From contig JASEVX010000334.1 in the NCBI GenBank assembly GCA_031761405.1, forward strand, positions 62,001 through 126,000: DNA of 64,000 nucleotides, given 5' to 3'. This DNA comes from Serripes groenlandicus. Lineage: Eukaryota; Mollusca; Bivalvia; Cardiida; Cardiidae. The translations under genes and the position numbers were made by a program. Under the pieces are notes generated by a model that saw only the letters and a list, made by a program, of their open reading frames with translations, did no database searches and was not told the origin of the DNA. Shown in pieces: positions 8,843 to 20,020 of the stretch; position 1 is the stretch's first letter, and every line of letters starts with the position of its first letter.

Positions 8843-11800
8843 CGATGATCACAATTGAAAATTAATTGTGTTTACCTTATTTTGTATCAGAATTTACAAC
8901 AATTGACAGAAACCGCTAACGAGCTTATGTACGTAATATGTACCTGTATGATACGTAAGCGCAGACAACTTGTCGGACTCAAGCCGCAAAACCTAGGTTT
9001 GTGTGGCATAGAAAAATTGAAATTTCTTTGAAAAGAATTGCGTAATTGTCCTTATATTTGCTATTTTGCAAACACTTTATACTATACTCTGTAAATTTAC
9101 ACACAAAAACTGATTTCTGAGGGCTAAAAAGGTGTCTAAAAGAGCTTCAGAGGCCAACAAATGATAGATCAATTTTGTGTCGTCTACAAAAATGTTTAAA
9201 ATGTTTGGATACAGACAATTGAGGACTGAAACTGGTCGATTTACATGGAAACAAAGAAGGAATGTATATGGTGTATTGTAACCTGGTTAAACCAGGTGTG
9301 ACTTGGGTTTCTGTTGACGTCTTGTGATGTATATCGATCGTACTAGGCTTTAAAGGCAGGAAATAACGACGTACAGATCAATGCAAGTATCACTATTGGA
9401 AAAGTGGCTGTTTGGAAGAAAATCGACTAGTAAGATTACCCTTCCAGGAGAGGAATTAATATAAGTATTAAAAAAAATAATCCAATCCAAAATTGATTCC
9501 ATTTATATGTGCACGTACCTTTAATCAGGGACACTATATTATATAGTGTCCCTGCTTTAATGTATCAAATATTAATAACATATTGTTTGTTGTAATCTTA
9601 TGATGTGCATAGTGGTCATGATAAAACAGATTGGTCGATATGTTATTGATTATTGATCAAGCGTAGTGAGCAATTTGTTACAAGCATGTAATGAACATAT
9701 TTCTCATGGTAACACGTGTCTTGATTACGTTTGGAATAAGATGATTGTTTTTGCAAATCATTTTCTTTATCTTATCAGGTTTGCTGGTCATTCACAGAAA
9801 CACTCATCCAACTACTCCTACTCGTAAATCAATAAGCTTTTATTTAGAAATGTTTAAACTATATAAGTATTGTAATAGGCATAGGGGCCTGGCACGACTT
9901 TAAGAAACATGTCTATTCTATTATATATAGACAGGAAATGTAACTTCCTCGTCAGCCGGAATTGACCCACGTTTGCATATTGTCCGATAATGTAAAGAAA
10001 CGACGATCGAGAATAGCGCTATGCGCTTGCGTGTAGCCAAATATCTACACTAAACACTGATCACAAGGATTTTATCCCCAAACGATCGTGGTAAGAACAC
10101 TAGACTTAAATCACGACACTAACGGCAAAATTTGACAGTTCAAACTAAGAGCTTAGAAAGAAACGGTACGTTAGTCAGAACAAGATTTTTTCTAATCCTT
10201 GTTTTTAACTTCTGTTTTACTTGCAAACTGATCCCTGTGGATATGACTCAAAAGGTGGAAGCAGATACGGATACTAACCAAGCTGATCGTGTATTTGTAA
10301 AGCTAAGATGTCGGGCTCAGGAAGAAAACGTGTTTGGTTACGACAACGACCTTGCAATGTTAACAAGATCGAAAGCACCTAACACTAATTAAAATCAATT
10401 TTGCTGATCTATCTTCAAAATTATACAAATGTACACACATCTTCATTACAAAATTACATGTATACAGGGTTATTGATCGAAGCAATGTTCACAGTGCCAA
10501 GTTATATTTAACTTGCAAATAACCTGTATAAATTCACGATTTTGAATTGGAAATCAGAGTTAAGCTTCAAACGCAATAAAGGAAACCGATGAATAATTTG
10601 TATTGTTTTGTGTAACACTAGTACATTGCTGTATTGACACAATACCGCATTGCCAGTAAAACGTTAAATGTGCATGGGAAAATATACGAGTTGGTATTAA
10701 TGTACAGGGTTGGCTGAGATCACTAGGTTCATCTGATTAGTCTTATCATAATCTACACACGTTGAGATACCCTTCCAACAAACCTGTGTCCAACAAACCT
10801 GTGTAAGTATTATACGCGGTAGATCTTGATCAGATTAGGCTGATGTATCTTAACTGTTCTCGAAAACATTGTTGAACCTTTTCGCATGGGCGGGCGCTAA
10901 TGGATCATGTTAAATGTAACATGTATTATATCTAGTATAACATAGTTACAGTGAAACCCGAGACAAGTCCTTAATCATTTATATGGGTACATTAGTAGAA
11001 TATAGAAACCGAACATTCAGTTAACTGTTATATTTTATACTCCAATGTTTGATGTTTTCCGTACATTTTAGCCTTGTTTCGAGAAATACAACGCAGTTTC
11101 CAATACAGATTCGGATTATTGTTATTGACCATACTCGACACACGTACCAACGTGCCTATTGCAAACACTTCAGACTTTCAATATCGGAAAATAATTCAAC
11201 ATCCATAAGATTTCATTTTAAAGCAAAATGTCGTATTATTTTCCAAATTCATGCGCATTATGACGCATCTGCAGCAGATAACTGCTGAAAACACGGCAAC
11301 AAAAGGTAAAATAGCTCATATTGATCAAAGTTTCTCGTTTTGCCACACTGTTATCAAACTTATTCATACATTGTTCATTCTTTTTAAGAGATTCACCATA
11401 TGTTTGTTTGAATGTTGTAATGTAAAAGTCCGATTATCATAAGTAGATTCAATCTTACTTCCAATTATAAATCAGATAGTTAATCAGATTATTCAGACTT
11501 GAGTACCATGTCTCTCTGAGAGTGATGTTCCGGGAAAACCAATCTTAGTGTAATACTAATTTGTACTTAAACGTAGTCTGTGCTACACTGCTATATTATC
11601 GAAATAGACAGTGTTTATCAGAGGTTACTTGAACCATTCTGTGACATTTTAACGAACAGTGGATCAACAATTGTCCGACATGGACGTATGTTGGTTATCG
11701 CAGATCACTGCTCAATTCCGTCGTAAAATTAGAATCATTTAAGTTCCAGACTTGTTCTACGGGTTTTGTGAATCCCATTAATAACCGACAGTATTTTAAC

Positions 11801-11877
11801 TCGTATTATGCGCGTGACCTTGCTATGTATTTTTAGAATATTGACGAATCTTTGAAAAGTTGCACAAATTTGATTAC
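8843..11877. other. Copy B interior without a supported gene
   Basis: Duplicate of the copy A interior. An 86-codon frame at 10132-10392 is identical in both copies, but it lacks an ATG near its start and resembles nothing I recognise, so it is not called. Confidence 0.6.
9526..9554. repeat. Perfect 13-bp-arm hairpin (copy B)
   Basis: Identical to the hairpin at 1894-1922, with a TTA loop. Confidence 0.9.
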
Positions 11878-12052
11878 CTTTGCACATATCGTGTTTTCTT
11901 GAAAATCGACTATTGCCGAAACTTTCTGTTGACATTTAAGAAGGCCCGGACACTTTGAGATCGACGAAGGGACGATATTCGCTTGTTTTAGCCTCATGTT
12001 ATCTATCTTAAAGTTGTGTCTCGTTTCCATTTCGTCTAGAAACGTGTGCAAT
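11878..12052 (-). CDS. Candidate 175-bp coding exon, unrecognised (copy B)
   Basis: Same splice acceptor and donor and same 58-codon frame as copy A. It differs at only a few codons: EMETRHNF here against EIETIHNF, and a Ser (TCG-type change) replaces the Trp of KVWAIVDF. Read without splicing, this frame runs directly out of the minisatellite into the exon, which creates a spurious 685-codon open frame. As in copy A, no partner exons were found. Confidence 0.33.
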
Positions 12053-12263
12053 CTGAAATGAGAAAAAAAGACTTTCAAACGAGACTTTAGAATCTTCGTG
12101 AGCCTGTAGGTAATCAAGTGCAAACTGAAGTAAGAACACATGGACACGTTCATACAAAAAAAGACACTGTTGTAACAAGGTTTATTTTTCCTGATAGTTA
12201 GAACGTTCGATCCATAGAGCAGATATTCTGGATCCGATCTGCCTGAATTAGTGTAGCACATCA

Positions 12264-13890
12264 ACTCTGTATAGACATTTATGATTACAATAAAGTACGT
12301 TCTACTGGAGCATAGATGTTCAGGCAAATATGTACAGACATTTATAATTATGGTAAAGTACGTTCTACTGGAGCATAGATGTTCAGGCAACTCTATATAG
12401 ACATTTATAATTACGTTAAAGTGTGTTCTACTGGAGCACAGATGTTCAGGCAACTCTATATAGACATTTATAATTACGTTAAAGTGCGTTCTACTTGAGC
12501 AAAGCTGTTCAGGCAACTCTATATAGACATTTATAATGACAATAAAGTACGATCTACTGGAGCACAGATGTTCAGGCAACTCTGTATAGACATTTATAAT
12601 TACGTTAAAGTGCGTTCTACTGGAGCACAGGTGTTCAGGCAACTCTATATAGACATTTATAATTACGTTAAAGTGCGTTATACTGGAGCACAGATGTTCA
12701 GGCAACTCTATATAGACATTTATAATTACGTTAAAGTGCGTTCTACTGGAGCAAAGCTGTTCAGGCAACTCTATATAGACATTTATAATGACAATAAAGT
12801 ACGATCTACTGGAGCACAGATGTTCAGGCAACTCTATATAGACATTTATAATTACGTTAAAGTGCGTTCTACTGGAGCACAGATGTTCAGGCAACTCTAT
12901 ATAGACATTTATAATTACGTTAAAGTGCGTTCTACTGGAGCAAAGCTGTTCAGGCAACTCTATATAGACATTTATAATGACAATAAAGTACGATCTACTG
13001 GAGCACAGATGTTCAGGCAACTCTATATAGACATTTATAATGACAATAAAGTACGATCTACTGGAGCATAGATGTTCAGGCAACTCTTTATAGACATTTA
13101 TAATTACGTTAAAGTGCGTTCTACTGGAGCAAAGCTGTTCAGGCAACTCTATATAGACATTTATAATGACAATAAAGTACGATCTACTGGAGCACAGATG
13201 TTCAGGCAACTCTATATAGACATTTATAATTACGTTAAAGTGCGTTCTACTGGAGCACAGATGTTCAGGCAACTCTAAATAGACATTTATAATGACAATA
13301 AAGTACGATCTACTGGAGCACAGATGTTCAGGCAACTCTATATAGACATTTATAAGGACAATTACGTACAATCTACTGGAGCATAGATGTTCAGGCAACT
13401 CTTTATAGACATTTATAATTACGATAAAGTACGTTATACTAAAGCATAAATGTTCAGGAAACTCGGTATAGACATTTATAATTACGTTAAAGTGCGTTTT
13501 ACTGGCGCAAAGATGTTCAGGCAACTCTGTATAGACATTTATGATTAAGATAAAGTACGTTCTACTGGAGCATAGATGTTCAGGCAACTCTGTATAGACA
13601 TTTATAATTACGGTAAAGTACGTTCTACTGGAGCACAGATGTTCAGGCAACTCTGTATAGACATTTATAATTACGATAAAGTACGTTCTACTGGAGCACA
13701 GATGTTCAGGCAACTCTTTATAGACATTTATAATTACGATAAAGTACGTTCTACTGGAGCACAGATGTTCAGGCAACTCTGTGTAGACATTTATAATTAC
13801 GATAACGTATGTTCTACTAGAACACACATGTTCAGGCAACTCTGTATAGACATTTATAATTACAATAAAGTACGTTCTACTGGAGCACAT
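12264..13890. repeat. 63-bp minisatellite, copy B (about 26 units)
   Basis: Same 63-bp unit as in copy A but twice the length. The left 13 units track copy A; the extra units to the right are more varied (TTACGATAAAGTACG, AATTACGGTAAAG) and contain a few in-frame stops such as TGGAGCATAG. This suggests array growth or loss after the A/B duplication. Confidence 0.95.
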
Positions 13891-13894
13891 ATGT

Positions 13895-15613
13895 TAATGA
13901 TTGCATGTTTTAATTGTTTGGCGCGTAGCCAAACAATATATAAACGGTATTTCGTGCCCTGTTTCTGAAGTTATCTTTCAAATATATTACGATCTATGAA
14001 AGAATTCAATGTCTATTTTAAATAAGTGTAATAACTTTGTTCTGCAGTAACAAAAGAAATTGGAAATAAAATGAAACATTGTATTTTAAAAAATGATCGC
14101 GAAGAGAATTATAAATCTCAATGAGTGAACTGCTACAGGGAGAACTATTTCCGATTTAAGCTCCAGATACGGCATTTCAATTTTCAATCACGCATTGAAA
14201 TCTAGATAAAAACAGAATTGAAAATATTTTCTTTGTGTCTTGTCAGCCATATAAATATAGTATAACGAATTAAAAAAACAAATATGTGCCTCATAAGATG
14301 TATTTAAAATGACAGTGACACATTTGCAGAGAAATCGTGATCGTCGAATTCTATGTATAAATACAACGGTATGGGGGAGGGTCTAAAATGCGGACGCCAT
14401 AGAATATAAAGCAAATCTGCGGACGCTATGATTTGTTGTAAAACATGTTTAATTAAAGATGGGCAAATGTGTATAATTTGTTTCATATGATCATATCCGG
14501 TTTTTTTTTTGTAAATCTATAATGTGTTTGATTGCTTTTATCAGTGATATAGATTAAAGCAAAAATCGAGAGCATGCTGAAATGGAACCTCGTTGTAAAG
14601 TGTTTTAACGACCTTTCTCTTTATATCATATCTATAGATATCAATAACGAAGATTGATGGATTGATTTTCCGACAAGTAAATGTCTTTTGACGCATCTGC
14701 AGCGGACGAAATTTGAAAACATTGCAAGAATAGAATAGGTTGCTAGTAACTAGCCATAGGTTTTGCTTCAATTATATTCTCTCCTTTACAATCGATGTGT
14801 CCTAGTTATTGTTTGGCTTCCTCATTTTCTACTTTGTAACTTTCAACAGTTTTCCATGTGCCATACTACGAGGCAAATTATCTATGCAACATTCTATTCT
14901 GTAGGGTACTTGGAAGGGGCAGAAAAATTAAATAACAAATAATTAATAAGTATATATATGTAACAACACTTTTAATCTTAATTTGTTTCTAGTAATTATT
15001 TATATATACCCCATTAATACTAATCTATAACAAACGTCGTATAAACCAAATTTGAATTTGAAGGCTGTTATAAGTAAAAAACTTAAATGTTGCCAATTTA
15101 ATCAGATATCATATCATTGTAATCGCCAAATAATTAACAAAAGTTACAATTAAAGTCCGCATCTGTTGTCGAAATATCCACAGGTGCATTAACGCAAGAT
15201 TTGTGAAATCAATTTGTGTAGTTATCACATTGTACCATGACGGTATCGGCAAGTTACAAATACATATATGTATATGATAGGTTTATTGGGAAAAGGGTTT
15301 ACATTTATAATTTGTTTGAAATGACACTCGTACACAATGGTAATTAACAGTGTATGGTCACACATCCTTAATTGATTTGGCAGGCTTAAATTCCCTTTAA
15401 AGGAAACTGCGGCCAGCTTAGGTGTATAATGTAGTGTAAAATGCGGTATTGGTTTTCTCTGGAGCATTTAATCCTTTTATAATGCAAATGAATTCAAAAG
15501 CCTCTGAGGCATGTTTCTTTTAAAGTGCTCATATAAATATTAGTTCTGCATTTTTCCACAATGTTTTCTACATGATTTCAATTACTCTTTCATTTTGATA
15601 GATGTTTCTTTTT
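13895..15613. other. AT-rich sequence with no supported gene
   Basis: No coding frame of recognisable content on either strand. A degenerate 'TGACGCATCTGCAGCGGAC' MITE remnant is visible near 14690. Confidence 0.6.
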
Positions 15614-16277
15614 TAGCTCACCTGAGCACGAAGTGCTGAAGGTTAGTTATTGTGATCTCCTTTTGTCCGGCGTCTGTCGTCCGTCAACATCTTCTCCTCA
15701 GTAACAAGTGGGTCAATTGGGATGAAACTTCACAGAAAGCAACCTCTCATTGACCTCAACAGAATACCTTCAAATGTTTGTGATTCATGCAGAATTCGGC
15801 CGCCATGCGGGCGTTTTTTTTGGCCTTATATGGCTATAGTGAAAACTTGAAAAATCTTCTCGTCCGAAAGTGTTTGGTCAATTTTCAATTCTCTTTGTAG
15901 ATATGTTCCTTGGGAGACCCTCTATTAGATTCCTTCAAGCCATGTTGATTGGTAGGTCAATAGATCGAAAAAACATGGCCGCCAGTGGGCGGGGCTGTAG
16001 TGAGAACTTGAAAAATCTTCTCCACCGAAAGTGTTTGGCCAATTTTCATTGTTTTTGTAGAAATGTTCCTTGCGAGACCATCTATCAGATTCCTTCAAGC
16101 CTTGTTGATTGGTCGAAAACATGGCCGCCAGGGGGCGGGGCTATTTGGCCTTATATGGCTATAGTGAAAACTTGAAAAATCTTCTTCTCCGAAAGTGTTT
16201 GGCCAATTTTCTATTTTTTCGTAGAAATGTTCCTTGGGAGACCCTCTATCAGATTCCATGTTGATTGGCCCTCTTGT
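15614..16277 (+). repeat. Mollusc-type interspersed repeat with internal ~160-bp duplications
   Basis: Starts TAGCTCACCTGAGCACGAAG, a head seen widely in bivalve genomes. It contains three imperfect repeats of a module with AACTTGAAAAATCTTCTC, AAGTGTTTGG and ACATGGCCGCCAG. No protein-coding content. A diverged relative lies at 24130-24620. Confidence 0.7.
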
Positions 16278-17070
16278 TAAGCAGAAAGCTTTTGAGTAAG
16301 ATTTTAGAAAACCCTTCGTTAATTCTGATTTTTTTTTTGTAAAAAAATTGGTAAATACTTAGATGAGTGAGTCGGGGCCATAATGGTTATCCATTTGTTT
16401 TGCATGTCTTTTGAAACTTGGTAATTAAATATAATATTCACATGTATGTTTCATGATTTATTTTTTATAGACAACTAAAAATGACATTTAATTTTAACGA
16501 TTGTGTCATTTATTCTTTTACCCGAAGTTGTAATATTTATAAACAATGCATAGTTTATAAATCTCATATCTATGCAAAAGGCAAATGTTTGAACAGTTTT
16601 ATTTACCCAAACAAATTCAGTGCCTTCAGCGCTTTGATTTACTATAGGGATAATTGTTACATAAGACTAAATGCCGAAAACGATCAATCAGACTTAGAAC
16701 TGATTTAAAACAATGGATCCCGGAGAAAGGAACGGACCAACAATGTAACAATACCATTCGCGTAGTTAAGATGGTGAGACCAAATGGAGGCCGTATGGAT
16801 CCCCTTATGCTAGGATGACATGTTATTGTAAACGTATTGTGTTGCAAGGTTGCACGACCAGATAGTTTATCATTACAGCGTACGCCGTTTCCCGTAAATA
16901 ATTTATATTTTAACAACTTGGGGATTAAAATATATTTCCAAAAGTATTGATTTTCAAAGTTTCATATGACAGATATAAATTGTAATCAATTATTAAAGTT
17001 GTTTAAATGTCTCTTTTAAAAGTAAACAATATTTTGTTACAGATAGTCTATTCAAATAGAATTTTGAGAA
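16278..17070. other. No supported gene
   Basis: Only short frames without recognisable motifs. The 16625-16880 stretch reads as a possible decayed coding remnant in several frames but cannot be identified. Confidence 0.5.
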
Positions 17071-17071
17071 C

Positions 17072-17343
17072 ATGCAGTATAGGACATGCATACTAGACTT
17101 GCGCGGCGTACTGGAAAAAAGAAAGCTTGGGGAAATTGTAAGGCCTGTGTCTGCACGGTTGGTCGATTACTCGCAGAAGATTTCAACAAATGCATTTTCT
17201 TTGGACTTAGGGGTCCAGAAAAGAAGCGTTTTGGACTTAGGGGTCCAGAAAAGAAGGGGTTAACAGCCTTTTCACCAAAATATCTTTCTTATGATCCAAC
17301 AAACCCTTTGATGTGGGTACTTAAACGAATCGTCTCACTGTGA
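17072..17343 (+). other. Unrecognised ORF with 30-bp internal duplication
   Basis: The frame 17086-17343 encodes a Lys/Cys-containing peptide with KKKAWGNCKAC early and a GLRGPEKKR segment repeated because a 30-bp unit (17201-17230) is exactly duplicated at 17231-17260. The GNCKAC and GPEKK elements vaguely recall a CXXC-type zinc finger, but the rest of the cysteine pattern is missing. No ATG of good context and no splice logic is evident. Treated as uncertain, possibly a decayed exon. Confidence 0.2.
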
Positions 17344-17373
17344 CGATTCCTTTGAGTACCCACAACATAGGGT
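17302..17373. repeat. Imperfect hairpin with ~34-nt arms
   Basis: GTGGGTACTTAAACGAATCG on the left pairs with CGATTCCTTTGAGTACCCAC on the right across a short loop, with a few mismatches, and pairing continues outward through ACCCTTTGATGT / ACATAGGGTT. It separates two plus-strand ORFs. Could be a MITE core or an RNA hairpin. Confidence 0.75.
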
Positions 17374-17735
17374 TAGAAGGTCAATTAAGTATTATAGAAC
17401 ATGCAAAACTCCACTTATTAAGAGCTATATTAAAATTGGTAGGTAAGGTTACTCGTTTATCAACTCTTGCCAAAACAAAACTATGGTCGGTTTTCGAAAA
17501 GAACGGCTCAAAACATAGTCATCAGAAAATCTTCATTTACCTCCCATGTCGGTCTGCTCGCGATGGGCATAGAGAAATGTCCATATGGCAATGCATGCTT
17601 CCTAACCTAGTAACAATTCAAAGATCCGATATGCAAATAAGTTCTAACCTACATGTATTAAGAAAGATTATATGTTCTTTCCGGTACACTCGATTGCTGA
17701 AAGCTGCTTCTGTATCAAAAAGAAAAGCCATGTGA
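17340..17735 (+). other. Unrecognised 131-codon ORF
   Basis: An open frame starting inside the hairpin, rich in Leu, Lys and Ser, with RAILKLVGKVTRLSTLAK as its most helix-like part. No family, signal peptide or membrane segment is recognised. Its codon use is not clearly different from surrounding noncoding sequence. It may be chance or a decayed gene. Confidence 0.15.
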
Positions 17736-18034
17736 TGCATGAGAAACGGGTAGTTTTAAACGATTAATTGTTAGTTTGTTTGTGATACGATCTCGCTTCT
17801 ATGGATAAGACACCAAGGGATTGACATTTTCAAAATGTCGTCTGTAGCATACGCGACATAGCTTATATATATTTAATTACTATAACAACGATGTCATCGA
17901 TTGAATCAAAAGGAAAATATCTGAAAGCATTTTATGGAAAAATTATTATCACAGCAATAAAGTGAATATAATACATTGATTTCGACACAAGTATGACAGC
18001 ACGGAAACAATACGATTTATACACTATGTTTTTC

Positions 18035-18757
18035 TGAAAGCCCATTGTCTGTGGGGTATATATTCCTGTTTTCTGCCACCTGGGCATTGGTTCCTTACCG
18101 AAATATAGCGGTTTATAATACATGACCCTTACGAAAATTGTAAATAAAAGGAAAAACGTTAACAAAGACGCCAGCAAACATTTGTTAATTAGAAAAAAAA
18201 TATATTTTTGGGTAAACTATGGCTAATTTTCGTAAATCAAAATGCAAAACGTATGATAACATCGTAGTGGCGTATATTACAATGTATATATTTGATATTA
18301 TGACAGTCAAATACTTGATTTAAAAGCCGATACAACTTCCTTTCATTAAACATGTCAAACACGCAATTATAACAGAACACCATAGTGTAGAAAATTAAAT
18401 ATGAAGGAGGGTGATCACCTTTTTATATAAATCATAATGTAAAATGTGTTATAAAATCGTAGTTACGTATATTTGATTTAAAAGCCTGCTTGACTTCCTT
18501 TCCTTCCTTACAAATATAACTATAAGAACTGTTTATCATAAATTAAAATAAATCCATTTTGATTTACGAAAATTAGCCATAGTTTACCCCCCCCAAAAAA
18601 AATATTTTGTCTAATTAACCAATGTTTGCTGGCGTCTTTGTTCCTTTCTTTTACAATTTTCATAAGGGTCACGTATTATCAACCGCTATATTTCCGTAAA
18701 GAACCAATGCCCAGGTGGCAGAAAACAGGAATATGCTTCATAGACAATGGGCTTTCA
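18035..18757. repeat. Fold-back element with ~205-bp inverted arms
   Basis: The left arm (18035-18244) and right arm (18555-18757) are reverse complements with scattered mismatches and indels; for example GCCCATTGTCT near 18040 pairs with AGACAATGGGC near 18746, and CTATGGCTAATTTTCGTAAA near 18220 with its complement near 18565. The 310-bp middle contains a diverged direct repeat (18246-18345 and 18437-18500: CGTAGT-x-CGTATAT, TGATTTAAAAGCC). Likely a non-autonomous transposon with long terminal inverted repeats. No coding capacity. Confidence 0.85.
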
Positions 18758-18759
18758 TG

Positions 18760-19780
18760 ACATTCCCTATGCGGGAGGGTTCGCCATTGTTGTCCACGGT
18801 CTAATTATATGTATACCAATATGTTTGTTTAGTTAAATCCAAAGCAGCGCTGCGTTAGATTAACATTGCAATAGAAATCTATATCGTGAAACCCTCAGAT
18901 TGTGTTTTAAAGTTAAACTCCGTGTTGACTTAGGAACACTTACCGAATGCCATTTGAACTGCATATAATGTTCTTTGTATTGCATATGATGCTGTTTGTA
19001 TACCATAGTATGGTTATTCTACTGTATCTACACACTTTTACATTGAATATTATTAAATAACCACCATATATAACAGAAAAGGCACTGCATGTACCACGTC
19101 AATAGAAATATGTACCTCGTATACATGAAAATGTACTGCGTATAATACAATACAACATACTAAGACAGTAAATGCGTTCCATAGACAGTAGGGATGGGAA
19201 CGAATACTGAAAACGATATTCGAATATTCGTTTTACTTATTCGAATATATTCGAATATTCCTTTTCCGAATCAAAAATCTGTATCCGATTTCAGGGTTAT
19301 CTGATTGCTGGTACTCCTCCATTTCCTTTTTCAAATAATGGCGATTTTCCAAGTATAAGTATAAGCTATTGTTTGAGTATATATTGCATGTTTTCAAGTG
19401 TTCTTACACAGATATATTTGAATTTCAAGTTGAGGTAAATCAAGAAAAATATCCACTCGAAACGATAAGCAAAATTGCAACGTTCTCTGATCCGTATATT
19501 CATTCAGGTGTCGCTTCATTACCGAATTTAATATTTAACCGAATCAAATAATTAACAAAGTAATGATATATTTTATTCATACAAAAAGCAAAGGGAGTTG
19601 GAAGAAAACAAAATTGCGGACGATTCAATTTGTTCGCTGATGTGATTTTGATTTTAAAGAGGAAAGCTGCATACTTTTGAGACGTATTGCTTTGTTATAT
19701 ATGATTTATGCAATTGTTGCAATAGCTGTCTATGATGTAATCATCGACTAGGTTTGGGTTAAGCTGGAAGGTTTTTACGA
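18760..19780. other. No supported gene; AATATTCGAATA-rich patch at 19195-19265
   Basis: The only notable structure is a cluster of self-complementary ATATTCGAATATTCG words after GGGATGGGAACGAATACTG. This resembles dispersed repeats known from other animals but is not diagnostic. Confidence 0.4.
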
Positions 19781-20020
19781 AACTTGACTTTCACTTTCGT
19801 AATGATATGCAAACTGACACCGTTTATACATGTGTGTTTGCTAAAACATATCGACCAAACTGTTCGTCAAGGAGATGTCTGGTTACACATGATACGAACA
19901 CGGATAAACGTACGCGTGATAGAGGCACGTGACAAAGGGAAAAGGACAGTTTTGGTGCGGGACAAGTTATATATAAACAACAAACTGTATTCTCCTTCAG
20001 TGCGTGACCAATCATATTAA

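Larger units (their letters stand above)
7633..13890. repeat. Composite repeat unit, copy B
   Basis: Near-identical to copy A over its full length but with twice as long a minisatellite. The Harbinger sequence continues upstream to at least 7085, so the true left boundary of the unit is not fixed by the A/B comparison. The right end is the last minisatellite unit, after which unique AT-rich sequence follows. Confidence 0.9.

Noticed and set aside
11833..13890. 685-codon minus-strand open frame (and 363 codons at 4376-5467) as a repeat-protein gene
   Set aside because: The frame is the 63-bp array read through an intron-like tract into the candidate exon. The opposite strand is equally open, and stops are absent only because of unit composition.
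19195..19265. Regulatory palindrome cluster ATATTCGAATATTCG
   Set aside because: Low-complexity self-complementary AT-rich sequence resembling dispersed repeats; no supporting context.
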